NCBI GenBank assembly: GCA_000597885.1
Contig: CP004371.1
Coordinates: 3,550,501-3,614,500 of the forward strand
Direction of reading: 5' to 3'
Length of the DNA: 64,000 bases
DNA from: Flammeovirgaceae bacterium 311
GTDB taxonomy: Bacteria > Bacteroidota > Bacteroidia > Cytophagales > Cyclobacteriaceae
Under the pieces are notes generated by a model. It saw nothing but the letters and a program-made list of their open reading frames with translations. It ran no database searches and was not told the origin of the DNA. This document shows positions 54,097 through 62,111 of the stretch, one piece after another; position 1 is the first letter of the stretch, and each line of letters begins with the position of its first letter. The position numbers were made by a program, and so were the translations under genes.

Positions 54097-54879
54097 TTAA
54101 AAATTATATCCAACACCAAAGCCCGCAAATAAAGGAATACTCTCCCTAGCAGAATTGATGCCAACCCCCAACATATAGTTTATGCTCAATCTGCCTTGGC
54201 GTGACCAAATTGTAGCCTTACCATCATAGTAAAGCCTAGCACCAATCTTTCTTGTTCCAACCTCTAAATCAGAGGTAGAATAGTATGTAGATTCTGTATT
54301 GAAATAGTAAATAATATCGGCATTTAAGCGGTTGATCATCGTGCCCTGTGCTTCGCCATAGCTATCATGTATCTTCCAATGTGTATGTTTAGCCTTTAAT
54401 AAAGAAAATCCACCAAATACACCTGTTGTTGAATGATAGCCCGTTGCTTCAACCAGTTTAGAATAATCTACCATATTGGCTCCCATATGAAGGCCAAAGG
54501 ATCTATGCTTTAATGCGGGTACTTTGATCACATATTTTGTGTTATGCGTCATTTTAACGCTTTGCTTTAGTTTTATCTGCTTCGTTGCAGTAGCAAAGAA
54601 GATACTACCATCTATGTGCGCTCCTGTTTTCCCCACCAAACCATTGATAAAATACTTACCTGGTTTGTAATGATTTGCACCTAGAATATGTGCGCCTTCT
54701 GGCCCGAAATATCCCAAGAAGATAGATGTGTTTCTTCCTGCATCAGGATCTACACTTACAATATTTACGTCAACTTGAGTGCCATCATCAGCTCTATAAG
54801 TTTCTCTCTGCGCTAGAGCTTCAATTTGGAAAAGGGTTGAGATTAAAATAAAGATTAGAAGGCCGTAAATTTTACTCAT
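54097..54879 (-). CDS. exported protein, possible small beta-barrel, 260 aa
   Basis: A signal peptide (ending IEALAQ) is followed by a beta-rich protein with repeated short strands: RSFGLHMGANMVDYSK, HSTTGVFGGFSLLKAK, RKIGARLYYDGKATIW and a Gly/Phe C-terminus (FAGFGVGYNF) that ends in Phe as outer-membrane proteins do. There is no close family in memory. AT-rich codon use. A gene of the accessory region; it lies upstream of nothing on the same strand for 200 bases. Confidence 0.65.
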   Translation of the reverse strand: MSKIYGLLIFILISTLFQIEALAQRETYRADDGTQVDVNIVSVDPDAGRNTSIFLGYFGPEGAHILGANHYKPGKYFINGLVGKTGAHIDGSIFFATATKQIKLKQSVKMTHNTKYVIKVPALKHRSFGLHMGANMVDYSKLVEATGYHSTTGVFGGFSLLKAKHTHWKIHDSYGEAQGTMINRLNADIIYYFNTESTYYSTSDLEVGTRKIGARLYYDGKATIWSRQGRLSINYMLGVGINSARESIPLFAGFGVGYNF

Positions 54880-55059
54880 TTTGATATTGTTGAAAATGTT
54901 CTTTTAATACTATTTATTAAATGGCCCAACAATATACACAGAAGGTAAAATCAGAAAGGCTAGCTGTAAGTTTAAATGCCTCTTTACTTGCTATTAGCGT
55001 CTCATTGTCAAGTGCATGCCAAAGCTTAAGGGATATAAAGTGTTTTAACGATGGGATGC

Positions 55060-55090
55060 AAAAAAAACTCTGATACTTTACGAATCAGAG
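55060..55090 (-). terminator. terminator after the excisionase-like gene
   Basis: In the minus direction the 7-bp stem CTCTGAT / ATCAGAG with a 9-base loop is followed by TTTTTTTT. Plus-strand A-run at 55060-55067. Confidence 0.85.
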
Positions 55091-55167
55091 CTTAGTAAGA
55101 CAAGAGAAGTTTTTACAGTTAATGAATTAACTATCTATCCCAGTGTATAAATAAGATGAAGTTGACA

Positions 55168-55425
55168 TTAATATCTGGTTTTCCTCCTGTAGGATGTGGC
55201 ATTGATTTCTTTGCTTCTTAAACCATCACTCCTAGTAATTATATATTTTGACCTTGCAAACCAATTCATCAGGGCTGCCTTTTCATATCTTACAGGTCGG
55301 GCTTTGATATATGGGAGACCCGCAGCCCGATACGTTTTCATTTGTCTTTCTGAACACTTCAGTAGTTCTCTTGCTTCTTCTCCGGTAATAATTTCTAGGG
55401 AGATATTTACTTTATCATTCTTCAT
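55168..55425 (-). CDS. excisionase-like/MerR-type helix-turn-helix protein
   Basis: 85 residues: MKNDKVNISLEIITGEEARE followed by LLKCSERQMKTYRAAGLPYIK and RYEKAALMNWF. This is the winged-helix arrangement of Xis-type DNA-binding proteins found at the ends of integrative elements. The protein may be a directional factor for an integrase that is no longer present, or a small regulator. No integrase was found in the window. ATG 55425. Confidence 0.65.
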   Translation of the reverse strand: MKNDKVNISLEIITGEEARELLKCSERQMKTYRAAGLPYIKARPVRYEKAALMNWFARSKYIITRSDGLRSKEINATSYRRKTRY

Positions 55426-55906
55426 AACGGCAGTGCTATAGGATGTTATGGTAAAGCTCTGGTGGCAGTATCTCAAAAGTTACATCACCAGCTGATACTC
55501 TTCTAGCCATACAAGGCAAATCCTTTAGGAAAAACAACTCACAGAAGGCAGCAGGCAACAGGCTGGTAATTCCTCCAAATGGAATTCCCCTAAAAAAGTG
55601 GAGGGTTAGAAAAGAGTATATTAACTTAATCTAACCAATAACTACTATGGCAAAAAGGAAGGAGTATTCCAAGGAGTTCAAAGAGGAGGCTGTGAGGCTG
55701 GCTCAGGAGAGTGGCAATGTCAGTGAAACAGCCCGTAATTTAGGATTGCATTTAAGCATTCTGCGTAGGTGGAAAATAGAAGTGGAACAAGAGGGGGAAA
55801 AGGCATTTCCAGGCAAGGGTCATATTAAAGACGAGGAGCTGCGCCAGTTGCAAAGGGAGAATCAACGTCTAAAGGAGACAGTAGAGATTCTAAAAAAGGC
55901 AGTGGG

Positions 55907-55920
55907 CGGCAGCCGCGCTG
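55907..55920 (+). repeat. GC-rich micro-insertion 1 (14 bp)
   Basis: CGGCAGCCGCGCTG. Removing it gives ...AVGIFSSRSQ-stop, a normal end of an IS3 orfA. Boundaries may slide by one or two bases. Confidence 0.6.
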
Positions 55921-55952
55921 TATCTTCAGCAGCCGCTCCCAGTGAGATACCA

Positions 55953-55966
55953 GCGACCGACGCCCG
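55953..55966 (+). repeat. GC-rich micro-insertion 2 (14 bp)
   Basis: GCGACCGACGCCCG. Removing it gives VRYQFIREHRGEY, the usual start of orfB in the -1 frame. Confidence 0.6.
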
Positions 55967-56266
55967 GTTCATTAGGGAGCACAGAGGGGAATATTGCCTG
56001 GAGCGCCTCTGCCAGGCCATGGACGTTTCGCTAAGTGGCTACTATGCCTGGGTCAGCAGACCAGAGAGTAAGCGACAGCAGGCAAATGAGCAAATCCTAA
56101 GGGAAATAAAAGACATACATAGGCAGAGCCGCCAGAGTTACGGCAGCCCCAGAGTTTATCATGATCTAAAAGAAAAGGACATCAAATGCTCGGAAAATAA
56201 AGTGTCACTCCTGATGCAAATGAATGGCATAGCAGCTAAAAGGAAAAGAAGATTTATGGTCACCAC

Positions 56267-56280
56267 CGGGCGCCGGGCGC
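56267..56280 (+). repeat. GC-rich micro-insertion 3 (14 bp)
   Basis: CGGGCGCCGGGCGC. Removing it gives FMVTTDSKHSLSVAENKLNQ, the expected IS3 sequence. Confidence 0.7.
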
Positions 56281-56336
56281 AGATTCCAAACATAGTTTGT
56301 CAGTGGCAGAAAATAAACTCAACCAGGAGTTCTCAG

Positions 56337-56350
56337 CGGGGCTGCCCCAG
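56337..56350 (+). repeat. GC-rich micro-insertion 4 (14 bp)
   Basis: CGGGGCTGCCCCAG, with inverted repeat GGGGC/GCCCC. Removing it gives EFSASRPNEKWVTDIT, containing the first catalytic Asp. Confidence 0.7.
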
Positions 56351-56387
56351 CCAGCAGACCAAATGAAAAGTGGGTCACAGACATCAC

Positions 56388-56403
56388 GGCACGGGCCGCC
56401 CCG
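56388..56403 (+). repeat. GC-rich micro-insertion 5 (16 bp)
   Basis: GGCACGGGCCGCCCCG. Removing 16 bases gives WVTDITYIWTKEGW. Confidence 0.6.
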
Positions 56404-56589
56404 CTATATTTGGACTAAAGAAGGGTGGCTATATCTAGCTGTAGTGCTGGATCTGTTCTCCAGAAAAGTAGTGGGCTGGGCTATGGATGAGACCATGGAA
56501 AAGTGCCTGGTAATGACTGCTCTGACTATGGCTCTGAAGACCCGCCAGCCACAGGAAGGTCTGCTGCACCACTCAGATCGAGGAAGTCA

Positions 56590-56604
56590 CGGGGTCGCCC
56601 GGCG
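56590..56604 (+). repeat. GC-rich micro-insertion 6 (15 bp)
   Basis: CGGGGTCGCCCGGCG. It is in frame and adds five residues; without it the sequence reads HSDRGSQYASLDYQ, the second catalytic Asp region. Confidence 0.75.
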
Positions 56605-56793
56605 ATATGCCAGTTTGGATTACCAGAAACTGCTTCGGGATCAACAAATAATCTGTTCCATGAGTCGAAAGGCAACTGCTATGATAACGCTGCCATGGAA
56701 AGCTTCTTTGCTACACTGAAACAGGAACTGGTATATCATCGACAGTATGAGAACCGACAGCAAGCAAAACAGGATGTCTTTGAGTATATTGAA

Positions 56794-56808
56794 CGGGGCC
56801 GCCCGGCG
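56794..56808 (+). repeat. GC-rich micro-insertion 7 (15 bp)
   Basis: CGGGGCCGCCCGGCG, one base different from insertion 6. In frame; without it the text is [19 protein letters not shown]. Confidence 0.75.
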
Positions 56809-57048
56809 GTCTGGTATAACAGAAAAAGAAGACATTCATCCCTTGGCTATATGAGCCCTGAAAAATTTGAAACAATCAATTACTTTGCACTAGCTGCATA
56901 ACCTTTTCTAACCCTCCATCTTTTTAGGGGAAGTTCAAACAGCCCTTTGAGAATAGTTTGTCTAAGTATAGGTGCTACAACCAGCACCGGCTTATTTCCG
57001 TATTAGTTTAACATATAGAACTAATTTTTTAACATAAATTTTTTAGTC

Positions 57049-57240
57049 ATGCATTCAAAAGAATATAGAGCCCGCGGTAATTGGAATGAAATCAAAGGTG
57101 GGCTGAAACAGAAATATGGAAACCTGACGGATGATGACGTAACTTACCAGGAAGGTAAGGAAGACGAGTGGTTGGGTAAGCTTCAGCAAAAGACTGGCGA
57201 AACCAAGGATAAGATTAAGAGCTGGATCGACAGACTATAA
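57049..57240 (+). CDS. CsbD-family stress protein
   Basis: 63 residues with the CsbD pattern: GNWNEIKGGLKQKYGNLTDD, then a charged GKEDEWLGKLQQKTGETKDK and a final helix. CsbD-like proteins are small, hydrophilic and induced by general stress in several bacteria; molecular role unknown. It is a single gene followed by a hairpin at 57339. Confidence 0.92.
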   Translation: MHSKEYRARGNWNEIKGGLKQKYGNLTDDDVTYQEGKEDEWLGKLQQKTGETKDKIKSWIDRL

Positions 57241-57717
57241 GCCCTCAGACCAGTTAATGTACTTACTGATGCTGGCAAGTAACGTAATACTTATATAAGT
57301 GCATTACTTTATCAACAGAAGTGATGAATAGAATAAGACCTCCTGCTCCAGAGATGAAGTGAAAAAAAGATTCATCGTGAAAGCAGGGGGTTTTTTGCAG
57401 CTCATTTCTAAGCGGCATTTCTGTATGGCTGCAGCAGCCTGTGAGAATTATGATATAAGCACTTTTTGTCATTTATACTCCTGCTTTCCAAGGGCTTCTG
57501 AAAAAATATTTCAGCCCCTTTCTATCATAATGGTTATAGGATAACCGATAAAACATGTTTGTAACATTGCATATACACTTATGCAAAATTTTCTATCCAG
57601 CTACTAAGCTTTTTATCTGTAAATAAAAGATAGATGATGTTTGTAACACTAGGAATATCAATATAAAATATTGAAATTTAATCAGCGTCTCTTTTTTCAC
57701 CTCGTATTTGTATTTTT
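57241..57717. other. spacer between csbD and the TPR membrane gene
   Basis: About 480 AT-rich bases. Besides the hairpin at 57339-57396 (listed) I see no gene. The stretch near 57540-57700 is very AT-rich and probably carries the promoter of the gene at 57718. Confidence 0.4.
57339..57396 (+). terminator. large hairpin terminator after csbD
   Basis: Outer stem CCTCCTGCT / AGCAGGGGG (one G-U pair) and an inner stem GATGAA / TTCATC, then TTTTTT. The long arm suggests a stable two-part structure. Confidence 0.7.
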
Positions 57718-58218
57718 ATGTCCATTTGTATTCTGTGGCTTGTGTTATCTCTCTTAGTAGGCACTTTAGGCCGCAACCGTACTATTGAATTTAGTGGTGC
57801 TTTTGGCCTCTCCCTGATCCTAAGTCCTCTTGTAGGTTTTGTAATCGTATTATTCACTCCGCAGGTTTATGATAAAGGCGCATTAGCCCTGGCTGCAGGT
57901 GAACGACTGCTAAAGAAAAGGAAAGTTGATAAGGCTATCAGTTCATTTAAAACTGCGCTGCAGACAAGACCCTCTTGTGTTACCGCTCATTATGGTTTAG
58001 CCAGGGCTTATTCCTTGAAGAACATGCCTGAAAAATCACTCTATCACTTAAATAAGGCATTTGCAAATGGTTACTTTAACCTGCACAGGCTACAGCAAAA
58101 TCCCGATTTGCACAACCTAAGGAGCTACGAAGGCTTTAAATCATTTGAGCCAAACAGGTTTATGCTGGGATATTTTTTAAGTGAATCAAAAAAACACCAT
58201 CTGCTCAGAGCTTCGTAA
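57718..58218 (+). CDS. membrane-anchored TPR protein, 166 aa
   Basis: Two transmembrane helices at the start (residues 2-15 and about 27-48: GAFGLSLILSPLVGFVIVLF), then TPR-like repeats LKKRKVDKAISSFKTALQTR and VTAHYGLARAYSLKNMPEKS up to residue 130. Such proteins usually act as small membrane scaffolds. No family name is known to me. Monocistronic. Confidence 0.7.
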   Translation: MSICILWLVLSLLVGTLGRNRTIEFSGAFGLSLILSPLVGFVIVLFTPQVYDKGALALAAGERLLKKRKVDKAISSFKTALQTRPSCVTAHYGLARAYSLKNMPEKSLYHLNKAFANGYFNLHRLQQNPDLHNLRSYEGFKSFEPNRFMLGYFLSESKKHHLLRAS

Positions 58219-58719
58219 AGCGGCAGGCAACATTTTTTTTTAGCAACTGCCAGGATTAGACTTTCACCTGACAATTTTTGCTGCTGCCGGGCAGCGCTGC
58301 ATAGAAATTATGTCAGTATCTACATGGTGCAGGAATCAATCTCTTGCATTGATCCACCATGTTGTGCTCCTAAGCCGACCTCAGTCCACAGCTGGTTCAT
58401 TCACCTTCTTCCTATCCTGCATTTCTTAAATCCATTGATATTCAGACTTTTGTTCTGGTATGCCTATACCGTTATCGGCAATAGCCGTTATCTGAGCATT
58501 TTACAGATCTGCTATACCCTGTCTTTTTATTTGTATGATAGTTGATTTACTCATGCAGCCACAGGCAGGAGAGACCCTAAGGGGATGAGTTGCCAGTGTG
58601 CTGAGGAATCTAGCGTTAAAGCCAACAAAATAAATAAATTTCAGTTTAAGAGAGGATAATAGCCTTAGCAGGATCTATCCGTTTAGCGGAAGATTTTTTT
58701 AGATCTAAACATTACCATA
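58219..58719. other. spacer of 500 bases, no gene recognised
   Basis: An open frame of 73 codons at 58324 has no family resemblance and looks accidental. Nothing else stands out. The M48 promoter must lie near the end, but I see no TTG-19-TAnnTTTG match. Confidence 0.4.
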
Positions 58720-60186
58720 ATGAATAAAACCGCGCTCACCAGCCTGATTGTTGCTGTAGTTCTTATGTTTACCTCCTGCGCCACCAACCCGGTTACGGGC
58801 AGACGTCAGGTAAGCCTGGTCTCTACCGAGCAGGAAATAGCCATGGGCCAGCAGGCCGACCCGCAGATCGTAGCACAGTTTGGCTTGTATGAAAGCCCTG
58901 AACTGCAGCGCTTTATTCAGAATAAAGGCCAGCAGATGGCTGCCGTATCACACCGCAGTGAGCTTAATTACGAGTTTAAAATCTTAGACTCACCGGTTAT
59001 CAATGCCTTTGCCGTGCCAGGGGGCTACGTTTATTTTACACGTGGTATTATGGCCCATTTTAATAATGAAGCACAGTTTGCGGGGGTACTGGGACATGAA
59101 ATAGGCCACATTACTGCCCGCCACTCTGCACAACAGCAAACAAAAGCAACCCTGGGGCAGGTAGCCCTTATTGGTGCCATGATTGCCTCGCCGGAGTTTG
59201 CCCAGTTTGGCAATACGGCAGCCCAGGGGCTACAGCTGCTCTTTTTAAAGTATGGCCGTGACGACGAACGCCAGTCTGATAAGCTGGGGGTTGAGTACTC
59301 CTCTAAAATTGGCTACGATGCTTCCGAAATGGCAGATTTCTTCCTGACACTGCAGCGGCAGTCGGAAGGAACCGGATCCGAGGAAATCCCTGGTTTTCTT
59401 TCTACCCACCCTAATCCCGGAGATCGTTACCAAGATGTACATGAGTTAGCGGCTAAATGGAAAAAACAGCTACAGCTCACAAATGCCGAAGTAAACCGGA
59501 ACAATTACCTGAAGATGATTGAAGGGATGACCTACGGCGAGGATCCAAAACAGGGATTTGTAGAAAACCAGGTGTTTTACCATCCGGAGCTTAAATTTCA
59601 GTTCCCAATTCCTGCTAACTGGCAACACCAAAACAGTCCGCAGGCATTTCAGATGGCGGCACAGGATGGTAAAGCCATGATGATGCTTACCCTTGCCCCG
59701 GGCAACTCCCTGGAAGAAGCCGCCCGGCAAACGCTTGAGCAGTACGGACTGCAGGTGGTGGAGTCCAGACAGGTTACCGTTAATGGGTTTCCGGCCATTG
59801 CCATGGTGGCAGATCAGGCACCACAGCAGGGGCAACAGCAGCAACAGCAGCAGGCACAGACCATCCGCACCTTGATTTACCTGATCCAGTATGGCGGCAA
59901 TATCTACAGCATGATTGGTGTTTCATCGGCCAACGATTTCAATAACTATGCGCAGCTCTTCACCAACACCATGCAGGCATTTAACGCCCTGAACGATCCG
60001 GATAAATTAAACCGCCAGCCGGAGCGAATCCGTATACGCACTGTTCAGCAGGCGGCTACACTGCAACAGGTACTTAGCAGCTTTCAGGTTCCCAGCAACC
60101 GTATGGAGGAGCTGGCCATACTAAATGGTATGCAGCTAAGCGACCGGGTAGAACAGGGAACGCTCATTAAAGTGGTAGGAAAATAA
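58720..60186 (+). CDS. M48-family metalloprotease lipoprotein with LysM-like tail
   Basis: 488 residues with lipobox FTSC (Cys20), followed by a zinc protease domain with HEIGH (His126, Glu127, His130) in FAGVLGHEIGHITARHS and ERQSDKLGVEYSSK as the third-ligand helix. A long C-terminal part ends in a LysM-like segment (FQVPSNRMEELAILNGMQL). An unusual poly-Gln run (QQGQQQQQQQAQ, near 371-382) interrupts the C-terminal half. It acts in the periplasm, probably in quality control of outer-membrane proteins like BepA. Single gene with a strong hairpin downstream. Confidence 0.9.
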   Translation: MNKTALTSLIVAVVLMFTSCATNPVTGRRQVSLVSTEQEIAMGQQADPQIVAQFGLYESPELQRFIQNKGQQMAAVSHRSELNYEFKILDSPVINAFAVPGGYVYFTRGIMAHFNNEAQFAGVLGHEIGHITARHSAQQQTKATLGQVALIGAMIASPEFAQFGNTAAQGLQLLFLKYGRDDERQSDKLGVEYSSKIGYDASEMADFFLTLQRQSEGTGSEEIPGFLSTHPNPGDRYQDVHELAAKWKKQLQLTNAEVNRNNYLKMIEGMTYGEDPKQGFVENQVFYHPELKFQFPIPANWQHQNSPQAFQMAAQDGKAMMMLTLAPGNSLEEAARQTLEQYGLQVVESRQVTVNGFPAIAMVADQAPQQGQQQQQQQAQTIRTLIYLIQYGGNIYSMIGVSSANDFNNYAQLFTNTMQAFNALNDPDKLNRQPERIRIRTVQQAATLQQVLSSFQVPSNRMEELAILNGMQLSDRVEQGTLIKVVGK

Positions 60187-60211
60187 AGCTGTTATAAAGC
60201 AGCCTGTACAA

Positions 60212-60255
60212 AATAGCAGAAGCCCCGGAGCAAATGTTCCGGGGCTTCTGCTATT
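60212..60255. terminator. perfect 18-bp hairpin between convergent genes
   Basis: The stem AATAGCAGAAGCCCCGGA / TCCGGGGCTTCTGCTATT with loop GCAAATGT is perfect over 18 pairs. The T-run is weak, yet its place between convergent genes suggests a shared terminator. Confidence 0.75.
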
Positions 60256-60323
60256 AATAAATCTTATGATAAATTATATCAGGAGCTGGTACAGTTGTTA
60301 TAGTGCCTGTACCTGCCAGGCTA

Positions 60324-60641
60324 TTAATTTTCGTGTCTGATAAAGCTGATTGCGCTGCTGTCCAGGGCCGGATCCTTGATGGAATAAAAGGTAAACTGCT
60401 GCCCTCTGTAAACAATCTTTACCCGGTCGTATTCTTTCAGGCCTTCTTCAATAACAGATCGCAGGCTTGTAAAACAGGTTAAAAATGCTACCGATACCGC
60501 TGTGCTCAATGTATCATACCCGTGCTTGCCTAAACGAATGGCTGTTTCGCAGCACTCATCCAGAATCAGGCTGTGCAGCGGGTGTAATTCGTCAATCTGA
60601 TGATCTTCTATGAATTGCTCCTTTAAAGTGTACAACTCCAT
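60324..60641 (-). CDS. hypothetical protein, 105 aa
   Basis: Soluble, slightly acidic, mainly helical, with LILDECCETAIRLGKHGYDT as a Cys-containing helix and YRGQQFTFYSIKD as a beta part. No family recognised. The ATG at 60641 (MELYTLKEQFIEDH) is preferred to the in-frame codon at 60704, which adds 21 hydrophobic, low-quality residues. Confidence 0.6.
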   Translation of the reverse strand: MELYTLKEQFIEDHQIDELHPLHSLILDECCETAIRLGKHGYDTLSTAVSVAFLTCFTSLRSVIEEGLKEYDRVKIVYRGQQFTFYSIKDPALDSSAISFIRHEN

Positions 60642-60752
60642 GTAAATGCATAGGGATGATATATTAGATTTTACGGAAATAAAGGAAAAAAGTAAACACG
60701 CCATTTTACCATAGTGGCAACTGTTAAACTATTTTATACCATACCTGCACGG

Positions 60753-61127
60753 TTATTTAACAAGATGCTGCTCCAGCCATTCCCTGATCCGACTATAATC
60801 AGCCCTGCTGGTGGCAATGTCCAGCATCAGGCTATGCCGCTCCTCTTCGGTAGCGGCTATTTTAAATCCATGCTCCAGCAGCAGCAGTTTCATGACCACA
60901 TAGGCTGTACGTGTGTTGCCTTCATGAAAAGGATGATTCTTCACCAGGCTTTCTGTCAGGGCGGCAGCTTTTTCAACAGGACCCTGGTACAGATCCTCTC
61001 CACCAAAGCTTGCCAGGGGCCGGGCTAAGGCTGCAGAAAGCCCGCGCTCATCCCTAATGCCCGTATCGCCAAAGAAACGTTCATTGAGCATTTCGTGCAG
61101 GTAAATCAGTTCTTCACGCGCTATCAT
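60753..61127 (-). CDS. doc: Doc-type Fic-fold toxin
   Basis: 124 residues with the Doc/Fic motif HPFHEGNTR (His65 to Arg73) and the Doc-like N-terminus EELIYLHEMLNERFFGDTGI. Doc toxins phosphorylate elongation factor EF-Tu. Glu69 stands where Asp is common and the motif keeps Gly70-Asn71, so either kinase or AMP-transfer activity is conceivable. It overlaps its antitoxin by 4 bases (ATGA), which is translational coupling. Confidence 0.88.
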   Translation of the reverse strand: MIAREELIYLHEMLNERFFGDTGIRDERGLSAALARPLASFGGEDLYQGPVEKAAALTESLVKNHPFHEGNTRTAYVVMKLLLLEHGFKIAATEEERHSLMLDIATSRADYSRIREWLEQHLVK

Positions 61128-61300
61128 CTGCCCAGGCGTTTTAGCAAAAGAGCATCTTCCTCCATGATCCGTGCTATTAGCTTCCTGCGTTCTTCGGCCT
61201 GCTGGTGCTTTTCCACCTCCTGCTCAAGGCTTAGCAGCGTTTCTTCGGGTAGTGCATCAATAAGCTGGTGCAGGCGCTGGCGTATTTCTTCTGCTGTCAT
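61124..61300 (-). CDS. antitoxin partner of Doc, 58 aa
   Basis: 58 residues from ATG 61300 (MTAEEIRQRLHQLIDALPEE), followed by a charged helix VEKHQQAEERRKLIARIMEE. The size, acidity and position directly upstream of doc on the same strand fit an antitoxin whose C-terminal part would block the toxin cleft. It is not of the Phd type by sequence. Family not recognised. Confidence 0.75.
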   Translation of the reverse strand: MTAEEIRQRLHQLIDALPEETLLSLEQEVEKHQQAEERRKLIARIMEEDALLLKRLGR

Positions 61301-61374
61301 ACTAATCAAACTGGTACAAAGGCCTGTGGTTTAGGCTATGGGGTCTGGATATGAATAGATATGCCTCTAAAGTA

Positions 61375-61947
61375 CTATTGCGCCTGTTCTACTCCCATCT
61401 CTTTAAAATACAGGCCCATCAGGCCCCTATTGTCCATAACACCCCGGGGCAGGGTGCCTGGTGGCAGAATGGCTGTATCAGGGTTAATAGATTTTATCCA
61501 GCCTGTCACTGCATGTATCCTGTTTTCGGTATGCTGAAGGATGATCCATTCCCAGCGGGCGTAATGTGCCAGCATCCAGCCGAGTTCTTCGCTTACCCAG
61601 CCTTTATCAATCACCCTGTTCAGGGCAAAATAAGCTTCGGTAATTTTATCTTCCCACAAATCTGCCAGGCCGGTAAAAGAAGCAGGTTCCAGCTCAGAGT
61701 ACCAGCCAAGAAACACAGCTCTTTTCAGGGCTTCGTTACGCACCCCTCTTTCTGTTTTAAAACTGCAGAGCGCTACATACTCGGCATGTATCTGGCGGTA
61801 GTGTTCAAAAATTCCCTGTTGCTGCAGTAAACGGTTAAGCTCTGCTGCACTTCCAGGACTTGTGTATATCCTGGTGTAAATTTCAAACTCCTGCTCCGAG
61901 AGTTCCCGGAGCCTGAGCTGCTTGGCACTCATGCTATTAATATTCAT
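61375..61947 (-). CDS. hypothetical protein, 190 aa
   Basis: A helical protein, hydrophilic, with several aromatic residues: LRELSEQEFEIYTRIYTSPG, GWYSELEPASFTGLADLWED and GWMLAHYARWEWIILQHTEN. It has no signal peptide, membrane helix or known motif. Start at ATG 61947 or the ATG five codons later. Function unknown. Confidence 0.65.
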   Translation of the reverse strand: MNINSMSAKQLRLRELSEQEFEIYTRIYTSPGSAAELNRLLQQQGIFEHYRQIHAEYVALCSFKTERGVRNEALKRAVFLGWYSELEPASFTGLADLWEDKITEAYFALNRVIDKGWVSEELGWMLAHYARWEWIILQHTENRIHAVTGWIKSINPDTAILPPGTLPRGVMDNRGLMGLYFKEMGVEQAQ

Positions 61948-62111
61948 ACCTGCCCGGCGACGTACTGGTAATAAAAGGGGTATCTACTAACGTTATCAGC
62001 AAAGTATATATGAACTGCGCAATCTTTTATAGCACCAAACTGCTATCTTCAGCAGGCAGTTGTTAAATCTGTTGCACAATAATACCAAAAGCCCAATCTT
62101 TGTTGCTAAGA

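Larger units (their letters stand above)
55647..56901 (+). pseudogene. IS3-family transposase (orfA/orfB), disrupted
   Basis: orfA: MAKRKEYSKEFKEEAVRLAQ with HTH and leucine zipper, up to LKKAVG; the A6G slippery site for -1 frameshifting is intact at 55892-55898. orfB segments are present in order: FIREHRGEYCLERLCQAMDV, SYGSPRVYHDL, NGIAAKRKRRFMVTT, AENKLNQEFS, EGWLYLAVVLDLFSRKVVGW (DDE region), [25 protein letters not shown], and [17 protein letters not shown]. These lie in shifting frames. Removing the seven inserts and adding one G (AAGGC to AAGGGC near 56672) restores a continuous IS3 protein. orfA would stop at 55943-55945. Confidence 0.85.
55580..56937 (+). mobile_element. IS3-family element with GC-rich micro-insertions, 1,358 bp
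   Basis: Terminal repeats are TGGAATTCCCCTAAAAAAGT at the left (55580, continuing GGAGGGTTAGAAAAG) and TGAACTTCCCCTAAAAAGAT read inward from 56937 at the right, with the same continuation. They match over 30 of 35 positions. No target duplication is evident (AAA left, AAC right). The element carries one IS3 transposase, interrupted by seven short GC-rich insertions and one base deletion; it is therefore dead as it stands. Confidence 0.85.

Noticed and set aside
55567-55590. Palindrome AATTCCTCCAAATGGAATT resembling the Fic operator
   Set aside because: Its right half is the terminal repeat of the IS3 element, so the resemblance to the ATTCC/GGAAT operator is a junction coincidence.
58324-58545. 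A 73-codon frame in the spacer before the M48 gene
   Set aside because: Composition rich in Cys, Pro, Leu and Tyr without any motif, no ribosome-binding site and no neighbour on the same strand; likely chance.
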